Below, one piece after another: positions 1 to 5,565 of a stretch of DNA of 7,603 nucleotides. This DNA comes from Methylotetracoccus sp. (GTDB lineage Bacteria > Pseudomonadota > Gammaproteobacteria > Methylococcales > Methylococcaceae). The DNA lies in contig JALORT010000087.1 in assembly GCA_025458755.1 (NCBI GenBank), positions 1-7,603 of the forward strand, written 5' to 3'. Numbering within the stretch: position 1 is the first letter of the stretch; each line of letters starts with the position of its first letter. Under the pieces are notes generated by a model. It was not told the DNA's origin, searched no databases, and saw nothing but the letters and a program-made list of their open reading frames with translations. The translations under genes and the position numbers were made by a program.

Positions 1-146
1 TCGGCAACCCGGGCGTCACCTGGAATTTGTTCGACGCCTGGCCGACCAAGTGGACCGGCCCGACTCTGGATGCAACTGCCGACGAGTTCGCGATCGAAAC
101 CCTGGAAATCGCCTTCGAACGCCTGGAGGTCGATAGCTGGTCATGA
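1..146 (+). CDS. Tail tube protein (gp19 family), C-terminal fragment
   Basis: This is the last 47 codons of a gene that begins left of the window; the reading frame starts at base 3 and ends at TGA 144-146. The fragment contains the pattern AWPTKWTGPTLDATADEF followed by AIETLEIAFERLEV. This matches the C-terminal strand and helix of T4 gp19-like tail-tube proteins (typically W-P-x-K-W-x-G-P, then an 'xxETLElxxExle' ending). It aligns by eye with the C-terminal part of the second tube protein at 685-1245 (ALPVKWSGPEFDAGSDQVAF), so the two are paralogues. Tube subunits form hexameric rings stacked inside the contractile sheath. The stop overlaps the next start as ATGA (143-146), which implies translational coupling. 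The sheath genes expected nearby are not in view. Confidence 0.9.
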   Translation, partial: GNPGVTWNLFDAWPTKWTGPTLDATADEFAIETLEIAFERLEVDSWS

Positions 147-523
147 CGACTATGAGCGCAACGTTCCCGACGGAGTTTCCTTTCACGTTGCCGGTCGGTT
201 TGATGGACCCCGAGGGCAACGTGCACAAGGACGGGACGATGCGGCTGGCGACGGCCTTCGACGAGATCGAGCCGTTGAAGGATCCCCGCGTCAGGGCCAA
301 TCCCGGTTACCTGGTTGTGATCCTGCTGTCCCGCGTGATCACCAAGCTGGGCAGCCTGGACTACATCAACACCAAGGCCATGGAGAACCTGTACGCGGCG
401 GATCTTGCTTACCTGCAGGACTTTTACCAACGCATCAACCAGCACGGGCACAGCCGGTTCCATGTCTCCTGCCCGCATTGTCAGGGGGAGTTCGAGGTGG
501 AGACCGCCGGCCCGGGGGAGTAA
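143..523 (+). CDS. Tail assembly / chaperone-like protein of the contractile system, CxxC knuckle
   Basis: A 126-aa protein resembling the 'phage tail assembly protein' that follows a tube gene in many eCIS loci. The core reads FTLPVGLMDPEGNVHKDG, then MRLATAFDEIEPLKDPRV, then a helical stretch (YLVVILLSRVITKLGSLD) and AADLAYLQDFYQRIN. I recognise the order of these blocks from that family. It probably assists tube assembly or length control and is not expected to be a major structural part. Near the end, C110-P-H-C113 forms half a zinc-ribbon knuckle with histidines nearby (H101, H103, H107). The start at 143 is chosen because it overlaps the previous stop (ATGA) and has GGAGG at 125-129, although the spacing of 13 is long; ATG 152 is an alternative. 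The 3' end carries a candidate -1 frameshift site that would extend the product into the next frame. Confidence 0.8.
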   Translation: MTTMSATFPTEFPFTLPVGLMDPEGNVHKDGTMRLATAFDEIEPLKDPRVRANPGYLVVILLSRVITKLGSLDYINTKAMENLYAADLAYLQDFYQRINQHGHSRFHVSCPHCQGEFEVETAGPGE

Positions 524-543
524 TCCGCTACCCCTCGGAGCGG
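494..543 (+). promoter_or_regulatory. Candidate -1 programmed frameshift signal
   Basis: Three elements line up at the end of the tail-assembly gene. An SD-like GAGGTG (494-499) ends 11 bases before a heptamer, C CCG GGG (511-517), that is phased correctly with the upstream frame (codons CCG 512-514 and GGG 515-517). After a 7-base spacer comes a hairpin: CCGCT 525-529 pairs with AGCGG 539-543, with CC/GG pairing inside around a bulged A530. Slipping back one base would re-pair the tRNAs on CCC GGG, avoid the TAA at 521-523 and continue into the DUF6760-like frame. Bacterial -1 sites such as dnaX use the same three-part layout. The GC-only heptamer is not a classic strong slip sequence, and GC-rich DNA yields such patterns by chance, so this is inference. 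Confidence 0.35.
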
Positions 544-681
544 TTGCGCGAGGAGGTAGCGTATTTGGCGTATCACTTTAACTGGTCTTATCGCGAGATC
601 ATGACGATGGACCATCGGGAACGGCAACGCTGGGTGACCGAAGTCGCCCGGATCAATCGGCGGTTGAACGAGGAGCATTGA
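520..681 (+). CDS. DUF6760-like small eCIS protein, no canonical start codon
   Basis: The frame encodes IRYPSERLREEVAYLAYHFN, then WSYREIMTMDHRERQRWV and TEVARINRRLNEEH. This matches the short (~50 aa) DUF6760-type helical protein that commonly follows the tail-assembly gene in eCIS loci. Its function is unknown. The conserved sequence begins right at the previous stop: GTA (520-522), then ATC (523-525). Neither is a normal start. The nearest in-frame alternatives are TTG 544, which would delete the conserved IRYPSER segment, and TTG 478, which has no Shine-Dalgarno. In relatives I would expect GTG or ATG here, so either the start has degraded, a rare codon is used by coupling, or the frame is expressed as a -1 frameshift extension of the upstream gene (a 179-aa fusion). 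The TGA ends at 681, 3 bases before the next gene. The coordinates give the conserved part; the true 5' end is uncertain. Confidence 0.7.
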   Translation, partial: VIRYPSERLREEVAYLAYHFNWSYREIMTMDHRERQRWVTEVARINRRLNEEH

Positions 682-684
682 GCG

Positions 685-1245
685 ATGAGCGCATTTGGCA
701 TCCCCCTGGGCTTGAGTTGGGCGACCGCCGCGGTGTCGAACTGGGCGCCCGGCGTGCGTGCTTTGGACCCCTACATGACGTTCAACTTCGCTGTCGAAAT
801 CGAGGGGCTGCTGGTCGGCGGGTTCACCGAGGTCAGCGGCCTCGAGAGCGAAATCGAAATGGATGAGTATAAGGAAGGGGGGGTCAATCATTACATCCAC
901 CACCTTCCGCGCCAGACCCAAACGGCTCCTCTGGTGTTCAAGAAGGGCCTGACCGATATCAGCACCCTGTGGAACTGGTATGACAATACCAGCCAGGGGA
1001 TCATCCAGCGCAAGAATGGGACGATCATGCTGCTGGACCGGAAGCAGATCCCGGTGATGTGGTGGAACTTCCGCAAGGCGCTCCCCGTGAAGTGGAGTGG
1101 CCCCGAGTTCGATGCCGGCAGTGATCAGGTGGCTTTCGAGTCGATCGAATTGGTCCACGAGGGTTTGACCAAACCGCTGCTGGGCCAGGCCGCCGCGCTG
1201 CTTCGGGGTGGCCTCCACATGGGTGGCGTCGAGCAGACCCGGTAG
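685..1245 (+). CDS. Second tail tube protein (gp19 family), extended termini
   Basis: A 186-aa T4 gp19-like tail-tube protein. The family core starts near residue 28 (DPYMTFNFAVEIEGLLVGGF, then TEVSGLESEIEMDEYKEGG). It continues with HLPRQTQTAPLVFKKGLTD and ends with ALPVKWSGPEFDAGSDQVAF plus SIELVHEGL, near residue 161. The ~27-residue N-terminal and ~25-residue C-terminal extensions (tail LLGQAAALLRGGLHMGGVEQ) make it longer than the usual ~145-150 aa tube subunit. In eCIS loci a second, divergent tube gene between the main tube/sheath block and the baseplate block often encodes the ring next to the hub (the Afp5/Pvc5 position). That role is inferred from position. The start at 685 has GAGGAG at 670-675 with 9 bases of spacing. 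It lies 3 bases after the upstream stop and 5 bases before the next gene. Confidence 0.92.
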   Translation: MSAFGIPLGLSWATAAVSNWAPGVRALDPYMTFNFAVEIEGLLVGGFTEVSGLESEIEMDEYKEGGVNHYIHHLPRQTQTAPLVFKKGLTDISTLWNWYDNTSQGIIQRKNGTIMLLDRKQIPVMWWNFRKALPVKWSGPEFDAGSDQVAFESIELVHEGLTKPLLGQAAALLRGGLHMGGVEQTR

Positions 1246-1250
1246 AGCAC

Positions 1251-2582
1251 ATGGCCAAGGAAGTGAAACCGCCGGCAAGCCCTGATTGGCAGGATGGGCT
1301 GGACCCAGCTCTCGTGTTGAGGCTGACCAGCCGCGGCGTGCGGCCAGGCATGATCGATCTGTCGCAGGCCGGCGGCATCATCGACCGGCATTGCAACATC
1401 GCCCCCGCCCTGCCCTTGGCCGAGCGGATCAATCGGTCCTGGTTCGAAATGACGGATCAGAACGCAGGGTCCGCGCCCATCGTTTACGTCCAACCCAAGC
1501 CAGCCGCGGCCGAGATCGGCGGACCACCGGTCTCCAGCACGTTGCCGACAGGGCCGATGCAAGCGGCAGACCCGAAAGGCGGGTCGGCAACGCCCATGCA
1601 GCCGTCGGTGCGGCTCGCAACGAGCGCCTCGACCACCGCGTTACCCCTGGCCCCCTCGTCCTCCGCTGCCGTGCCGGGCGAGGGTGAACAACCCACCGCG
1701 CCGGAGTCGCGACCCACCGTTTCCGCTTTACCACGATCCGAGTCACAGACCGTCGTCGTGCAGCGCAAGCCGTTGGACGGTCCGTTACCCTCGCTGATGC
1801 CGCTGGCTGCGCCGGCACCGAACATTGGCGTTCTCTCGGGCTCGAATCACTCGCCTGGACTGGACCAGCCTGAGGGGAAGACGGGAATCGGCGATCGTTC
1901 GATCAGCCGGGGGACGCTTCCGGTCGTTTCGGCCTCGACGATCTCCCGGTCGCTGGATGTGGCATCGCAACAAGTTCTGCCTCTCGCCAATGACGCCGCC
2001 ACGAGAGCAATCCGGACACAAGGTAACGGTGTCCCGGTCGTTACCCCCGTGACGAAGCTCCATTCTTCGCTGTTCATCCGGTCTTCCGACGTTCGGGGAC
2101 AGCCGGCCGATCGCGCCGGGCGCAAGCATGTTCCGGTGCAAGTGACATTACCAGATGGTCAGGCCAACAACGCGCTTCCGCGGGTGCGGTCCCTGCTTCG
2201 TGTTCGACCGCAAGCGAAAGCCGCATCGCTGCCGGTCGTGCGTGAGTCGTTGGTCAGCGAAATCAGGCGAGGCGCCTCTCCCCGGTATCCCGCCTTGCCT
2301 TTGGCCGGAGAGGCGCCGCGCGCCCGGCAACAAACGACTGAACATCCGGCCGGAACCAGGCAAAGTCGTTCGATTTCGGCCAGAGCGACGGCAATGGAGC
2401 CACGCCGCCCGAGGCAGCCAGTGGGCCGCGAACTGATCACTGACAGAGTCACGCCCCCGGAAACCAATCCTCAATCCGCGCCCAACATTGACATCGAGGG
2501 CATCGTGGACAAAGTCGAGCGCCGCTTCGCACGTCGCTTCGCCATCGAGGCCGAGCGGAGGGGGAAAACACGATGGCGTTGA
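1251..2582 (+). CDS. Long Pro/Ala/Arg-rich, probably disordered eCIS protein of unknown function
   Basis: A 443-aa protein that I cannot assign to a functional family. The first ~70 residues look structured (PDWQDGLDPALVLRLTSRG, then RPGMIDLSQAGGIIDRHCNI and ALPLAERINRSWFEM). Residues ~75-405 are rich in Pro, Ala, Ser, Arg and Val with no predicted fold, transmembrane segment or signal peptide visible to me. The tetrapeptide LPLA recurs at residues 54, 131, 243 and 349, with LPVV/VPVV variants between. The last ~30 residues (IDIEGIVDKVERRFARRF, then AIEAERRGK) form a basic amphipathic helix resembling C-termini I associate with proteins at this eCIS locus position. The gene sits between the second tube and the LysM adaptor, about where the small Afp6/Pvc6 lies in reference clusters, but is far longer. 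Its 3' end overlaps the next gene by 10 bases. A tether or assembly-linker role is a guess. Confidence 0.75.
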   Translation: MAKEVKPPASPDWQDGLDPALVLRLTSRGVRPGMIDLSQAGGIIDRHCNIAPALPLAERINRSWFEMTDQNAGSAPIVYVQPKPAAAEIGGPPVSSTLPTGPMQAADPKGGSATPMQPSVRLATSASTTALPLAPSSSAAVPGEGEQPTAPESRPTVSALPRSESQTVVVQRKPLDGPLPSLMPLAAPAPNIGVLSGSNHSPGLDQPEGKTGIGDRSISRGTLPVVSASTISRSLDVASQQVLPLANDAATRAIRTQGNGVPVVTPVTKLHSSLFIRSSDVRGQPADRAGRKHVPVQVTLPDGQANNALPRVRSLLRVRPQAKAASLPVVRESLVSEIRRGASPRYPALPLAGEAPRARQQTTEHPAGTRQSRSISARATAMEPRRPRQPVGRELITDRVTPPETNPQSAPNIDIEGIVDKVERRFARRFAIEAERRGKTRWR

Positions 2583-3370
2583 GCAAAGGCAAACTCGCAT
2601 CCGACATCCTCGGAGTCGGTCCAGGCGGCGGAGGATTAGAAAAGCTGGAAATCTGGTACAAGTCCGGGCGGCTGACGGAGACCATCGAAGCACTGTTCAA
2701 TCCGAGCGAGATCAGCGTCTCCAGATCGGTGAATTGGCAGACCAAGAAACGGGTCGTGCCTGGGAAATTGGTGAAAAGCCGGGGCGCCAGAGCCGCGACG
2801 CCGGTGGAGCAAGACTTCTTGTCTGTGGAACCGGCCACTTTGAAGATCGAATTGTTCTTCGATACCTACGAGCCGCACGAGGACAAGTGGTCGCTGGGAA
2901 AAATTGCCACGGCGTTTGCGGTACCGACCAACCCTTTTCAGTCGGCGACCGGGACCGATGTCACGGTCCACACGCGAAAATTGGCCTCCTTGGCCAAAGT
3001 GCAACCTGAATCGCATGAACCGCCGCGATGCGTGCTGAAGTGGGGAGGAATCGTATGGTTCCGGGGAGTACTCCAGCAGATCAGCCTCACCTACACGATG
3101 TTCATGCCGGACGGCACGCCGGTACGCGCGACTGCCGGCTGCACATTTGTCGAAGCAGAGACAGAGGCCGAGTACCGCTGGGGAGAACTGCACTCGGCAG
3201 ACGTGGCCAAGTCCCGTATCGTCAAGCGTTACGACACGCTCCATAGCCTGGCGGCCGAGGAATACAACGACCCTGCTCTGTGGCGGCACATCGCTCGAGC
3301 GAACAACATCATCAACCCCAGGATGCTCAAGTCGGGTGATGTGTTGATCATTCCGCCGCTGCAACCGTAA
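2573..3370 (+). CDS. CIS tube / LysM baseplate adaptor protein (Afp7/T4 gp53-like position)
   Basis: A 265-aa protein with two parts. After a Gly-rich leader (residues ~14-21), residues ~22-200 match the N-terminal domain of contractile-injection-system tube/adaptor proteins: LEIWYKSGRLTETIEALFNP and SEISVSRSVNWQTKK, then LKIELFFDTYEP, CVLKWGGIVWFRGVLQQISL and TYTMFMPDGTPVRATAG. Residues ~214-263 form a LysM-like module (VKRYDTLHSLAAEEYNDPAL, then RHIARANNI, and LKSGDVLIIPP). In related particles this protein sits on the central hub and clamps the last tube ring to the spike complex; there the LysM fold acts structurally and need not bind peptidoglycan. ATG 2573 is supported by a purine-rich Shine-Dalgarno (GGAGGGGG, 2557-2564). 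The 10-base overlap with the upstream gene implies coupled translation. Confidence 0.9.
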   Translation: MALSKGKLASDILGVGPGGGGLEKLEIWYKSGRLTETIEALFNPSEISVSRSVNWQTKKRVVPGKLVKSRGARAATPVEQDFLSVEPATLKIELFFDTYEPHEDKWSLGKIATAFAVPTNPFQSATGTDVTVHTRKLASLAKVQPESHEPPRCVLKWGGIVWFRGVLQQISLTYTMFMPDGTPVRATAGCTFVEAETEAEYRWGELHSADVAKSRIVKRYDTLHSLAAEEYNDPALWRHIARANNIINPRMLKSGDVLIIPPLQP

Positions 3371-3375
3371 CGACG

Positions 3376-4431
3376 ATGCCTGGCGAAGGGCCGCACGATG
3401 TCCGGATCAAGATCAACGGGTCCGACCTGCCGCAGTCGGCGATGAGTGATTTGAAAGCGCTGCAAGTCCACGAGGATCTGGAAGCCCCCAGCATGTTCAC
3501 TCTCGATTTTCACAACTGGGATGCCGCCAAACTCGAGTTCACCTGGTCGGATGATCGCCTGTTCGCTCCCGGCAACGAGGTCGAGGTCTGGCTGGGCTAC
3601 GTGGATAATCTGAAGAAGGTCATGCAGGCCGAAATCACCAGTTTGGAACCCTCGTTCCAGGCGGATCAACCGCCGATGCTGACCGTGCGCGGCTATGACC
3701 GTCGGCATCGCCTGTTACGCGGAAGCAAGACGCGATCCTTCAGCAAGATGAAAGACAGCGCGATCGCGAGCCAGATTGCGCGTGAAGCGGGCCTGCGGGC
3801 GACGGTCACGGACACTAAAGTCGTGCAGGAGTACGTGCTGCAAAACAACCAGACGGACCTGGATTTTCTGCAGGATCGTGCCGCGCGTTACGGCTACGAA
3901 GTCTTCGTGCAGGAGAAGGTTCTGTACTTTCGGCCGCATCAAATAGCCGGCAATCCGCAGGTCACTCTCGCTCTGGGCGAGGAGATCAGCGAGTTTCAGC
4001 CGCGGCTGACGACGGTTCCCCAGGTCAGCGAAGTCGTCGTGCGCGGATGGGATGTCATGAAAAAGGAGGTGATCGCCGCTCAAGCCCGGGCCGGCGCCGA
4101 ATCCTCAACGATGGGCGGAACCACGACCGGGCCGAAACTGGGTAATAGAGCCTTCGGCAAATCCAGCTTGGTGCAGCTCGAACAAGGCGCCGTCACCAAG
4201 GCCGACGCCGATCAGATCGCCGCCGGACAATTCAACGGCATGGCGCTCACCCATGTCAGCGGCGAAGTCGTGTGCCTGGGTACCCCCGACTTGCGCGCAG
4301 GAACGGTCGTCAAAATCGAAGGCGCCGGAAAAAACTTCAGTGGTCCCTATTACGTGACCGCCGTGACCCACACCGTGTCTGGGGATGCCGGCTATCAGAC
4401 CCACTTCTCGGTACGGAGGAACGCGGCGTGA
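3376..4431 (+). CDS. Baseplate hub protein, gp27 / phage late control D family
   Basis: A 351-aa protein resembling the gp27-like half of VgrG (phage late control gene D family). Recognisable segments are SMFTLDFHNWD and FAPGNEVEVWLGYVDNLKKV near the N-terminus, LTVRGYDRRHRLLRGSKTRS, the helical KDSAIASQIAREAGL, then QNNQTDLDFLQDRAARYGYE and VFVQEKVLYFRP. These are typical of the hub domain that trimerises under the tube. A Gly/Thr/Ser-rich linker (residues ~240-255) leads to a C-terminal beta domain (HVSGEVVCLGTPDLRAGTVV, then GPYYVTAVTHTVS). ATG 3376 lies 5 bases after the upstream stop with no good Shine-Dalgarno, so it probably depends on re-initiation. Its TGA (4429-4431) overlaps the GTG of the spike gene. 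In Afp8/Pvc8 the hub and spike are fused in one VgrG; here they are separate, as in T4 gp27/gp5. Confidence 0.9.
   Translation: MPGEGPHDVRIKINGSDLPQSAMSDLKALQVHEDLEAPSMFTLDFHNWDAAKLEFTWSDDRLFAPGNEVEVWLGYVDNLKKVMQAEITSLEPSFQADQPPMLTVRGYDRRHRLLRGSKTRSFSKMKDSAIASQIAREAGLRATVTDTKVVQEYVLQNNQTDLDFLQDRAARYGYEVFVQEKVLYFRPHQIAGNPQVTLALGEEISEFQPRLTTVPQVSEVVVRGWDVMKKEVIAAQARAGAESSTMGGTTTGPKLGNRAFGKSSLVQLEQGAVTKADADQIAAGQFNGMALTHVSGEVVCLGTPDLRAGTVVKIEGAGKNFSGPYYVTAVTHTVSGDAGYQTHFSVRRNAA
4063..4074 (+). other. Internal 12-base perfect anti-Shine-Dalgarno match
   Basis: AAGGAGGTGATC is fully complementary to the conserved 3' end of bacterial 16S rRNA (GATCACCTCCTT). It lies inside the hub gene at about residues 230-233 (Lys-Lys-Glu-Val-Ile), just before the Gly/Thr-rich linker. 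No start codon follows at a useful distance: the only GTG overlaps the element itself. It is therefore probably a coding coincidence, though it could slow ribosomes between the two hub domains. Confidence 0.4.
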
Positions 4432-5069
4432 CGGACATCTACAGCGAGTTGTTGGAACCCGTCGAAAAGGCGAGCCGCATCTACGGCATGGTCATCGGTG
4501 TCGTCACCAATCTCAAGGACCCGGAGGGCCTCGGCCGTGTGAAGGTCAAATTTCCCTGGCTCTCGGAGAAGGACGAGAGCCATTGGGCGAGGATCGTGAC
4601 ACCGATGGCCGGTAAGGAACGTGGTTTTTATTTTCTGCCGGAGGTCGACGACGAAGTGTTGGTGGCGTTCGAACATGGGATCGCCGAGATGCCTTACGTC
4701 GTTGGGGCGTTGTGGAACGGCAAGGACAAACCCCCCGAGAAAAACGATGATGGCGAGAATAACCTGCGCACCATCAAGTCGCGCAGCGGCCACATCATCC
4801 GCCTCAACGACAAAAAAGGCGAAGAGAAGATCGAGATCATCGACAGTACCGCGAAGAACAAGATCACGATCAGTACCAAGGACAATACGATCAGCATCGA
4901 GGCCGATGCCGACGTAACGATCAAGTCGAGCAAAGGCAAACTGGTGCTGCAGGGCAAAGACGTCGAGATCAAATCGCAAGCGGCGGTCAAGATCGAAGCG
5001 AGCGGGAACATGGATTTGAAGAGCAATGCCCAGCTAAACATCAAGGGCACGGCGGTAAACATCAATTGA
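4428..5069 (+). CDS. Spike protein, gp5 / VgrG C-terminal type (baseplate assembly protein V-like)
   Basis: A 213-aa protein forming the needle below the hub. Residues ~17-97 are an OB-fold (RIYGMVIGVVTNLKDPEGLG, then RVKVKFPWLSEKDESHWARI, YFLPEVDDEVLVAFEHGIAE and MPYVVGALWNG), which matches the gp5-OB/VgrG signature. Residues ~115-213 are short alternating repeats (HIIRLNDKKGEEKIEIID, TIKSSKGKLVLQGKDVEIKS, NMDLKSNAQLNIKG) of the kind that build a trimeric triple-stranded beta-helix. No lysozyme domain and no effector extension are present. The start is GTG 4428, overlapping the hub stop (GTGA), with GGAGG at 4415-4419. The frame stays open upstream of this point, but the OB signature and the overlap favour 4428. 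The flat end of the beta-helix would receive the downstream PAAR tip. Confidence 0.92.
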   Translation: MTDIYSELLEPVEKASRIYGMVIGVVTNLKDPEGLGRVKVKFPWLSEKDESHWARIVTPMAGKERGFYFLPEVDDEVLVAFEHGIAEMPYVVGALWNGKDKPPEKNDDGENNLRTIKSRSGHIIRLNDKKGEEKIEIIDSTAKNKITISTKDNTISIEADADVTIKSSKGKLVLQGKDVEIKSQAAVKIEASGNMDLKSNAQLNIKGTAVNIN

Positions 5070-5092
5070 GGGATACAAGAGACCAGCGGTGA

Positions 5093-5109
5093 CGTGCGCG
5101 CGGCGCACG
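5093..5109. other. Perfect 7-bp hairpin in the only sizeable intergenic gap
   Basis: CGTGCGC (5093-5099) pairs with GCGCACG (5103-5109) around a GCG loop. It lies in the 90-base gap between the spike and PAAR genes; every other gap in the operon is 5 bases or less. No T-run follows, so it is not a typical intrinsic terminator. An attenuator, RNA-processing site or mRNA stabiliser are possibilities. I see no convincing -35/-10 pair in the rest of the gap. The bases just before the next start (5147-5157, GGAGAGGAGAG) are a strong Shine-Dalgarno. Confidence 0.45.
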
Positions 5110-5159
5110 CTACTTCAAACGCTGAGGCGTGTTCGGATCGAAGAACGGAGAGGAGAGAA

Positions 5160-5561
5160 ATGGGACAACCTGCAGCCAAACAAGGTGACCAGATCGTGGC
5201 CGTCGATACCCACATCGTGATGGTGCCCGCGCCTCCCGCTCCGCCGGCACCCACGCCGTTGCCGCATCCCTTTGCGGGCATGATCAGCGGCGGGCTCAGC
5301 ACCGATGTCAAGATCATGGGCAAGCCGGCCGCCGTGGTCGGCAGCACCGCGGACAACTCGCCGCCTCACGTTCCCACGGCGCCGGGCGTGAGTTTTCAAA
5401 AGCCGCCCAGCAACAAGGCCACGATCCAGATGGGTAGCGTCACGGTCAAGATCAACGGCAAGCCGGCGGCGCGCAACGGCGATACGGCAATGACCTGCAA
5501 CGACCCGGCGGACCAACCGATCGGTAAGGTCATCGCCGCCGGTACGGTCATAATCGGCTAA
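5160..5561 (+). CDS. PAAR-domain spike tip protein
   Basis: A 133-aa PAAR protein expected to cap the spike with a sharp cone (the Afp10/Pvc10 position). The repeated PAAR signatures are visible: VKIMGKPAAVVGSTAD at residues 50-65 and VKINGKPAARNGDTAM at 96-111. Three histidines and one cysteine (candidates H18, H36, H70, C113) fit the zinc-binding set of the family, though the exact ligands are inferred. A Pro/Ala-rich insert (residues 22-37, VPAPPAPPAPTPLPHP) precedes the cone, and the C-terminus ends with a short strand, so no effector is fused. The start at 5160 is chosen over GTG 5094 because an excellent Shine-Dalgarno lies at 5147-5157 and the extra residues would be non-family sequence. 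The 90-base leader with a hairpin suggests some separate control. The next gene starts 4 bases after the stop. Confidence 0.93.
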   Translation: MGQPAAKQGDQIVAVDTHIVMVPAPPAPPAPTPLPHPFAGMISGGLSTDVKIMGKPAAVVGSTADNSPPHVPTAPGVSFQKPPSNKATIQMGSVTVKINGKPAARNGDTAMTCNDPADQPIGKVIAAGTVIIG

Positions 5562-5565
5562 GGTC

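Noticed and set aside
70..519. Upstream extension of the DUF6760-like frame back to ATG 70
   Set aside because: The residues before 520 are Arg/Gly/Pro-rich frame-shadow sequence overlapping the tube and tail-assembly genes; only the part from 520-523 onward resembles a protein family.
481..1278. Antisense ORF (265 codons, - strand) across the DUF6760 and tube genes
   Set aside because: It overlaps three better supported + strand frames and has no family resemblance.
2636..3364. Antisense ORF (242 codons, - strand) opposite the LysM adaptor
   Set aside because: It lies wholly inside a confident CDS; Arg/His/Gly-rich composition without domains is typical of a shadow frame.
4272..4427. Upstream start for the spike gene
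   Set aside because: The added residues overlap the hub gene and do not resemble the family; GTG 4428 has a Shine-Dalgarno and the GTGA overlap.
5093..5109. Hairpin as an intrinsic terminator
   Set aside because: No T-tract follows and the operon continues in the same direction with an evident ribosome-binding site.
5094..5159. GTG start 66 bases upstream for the PAAR gene
   Set aside because: The added residues are not PAAR-like, the start falls inside the hairpin, and ATG 5160 has a much better ribosome-binding site.
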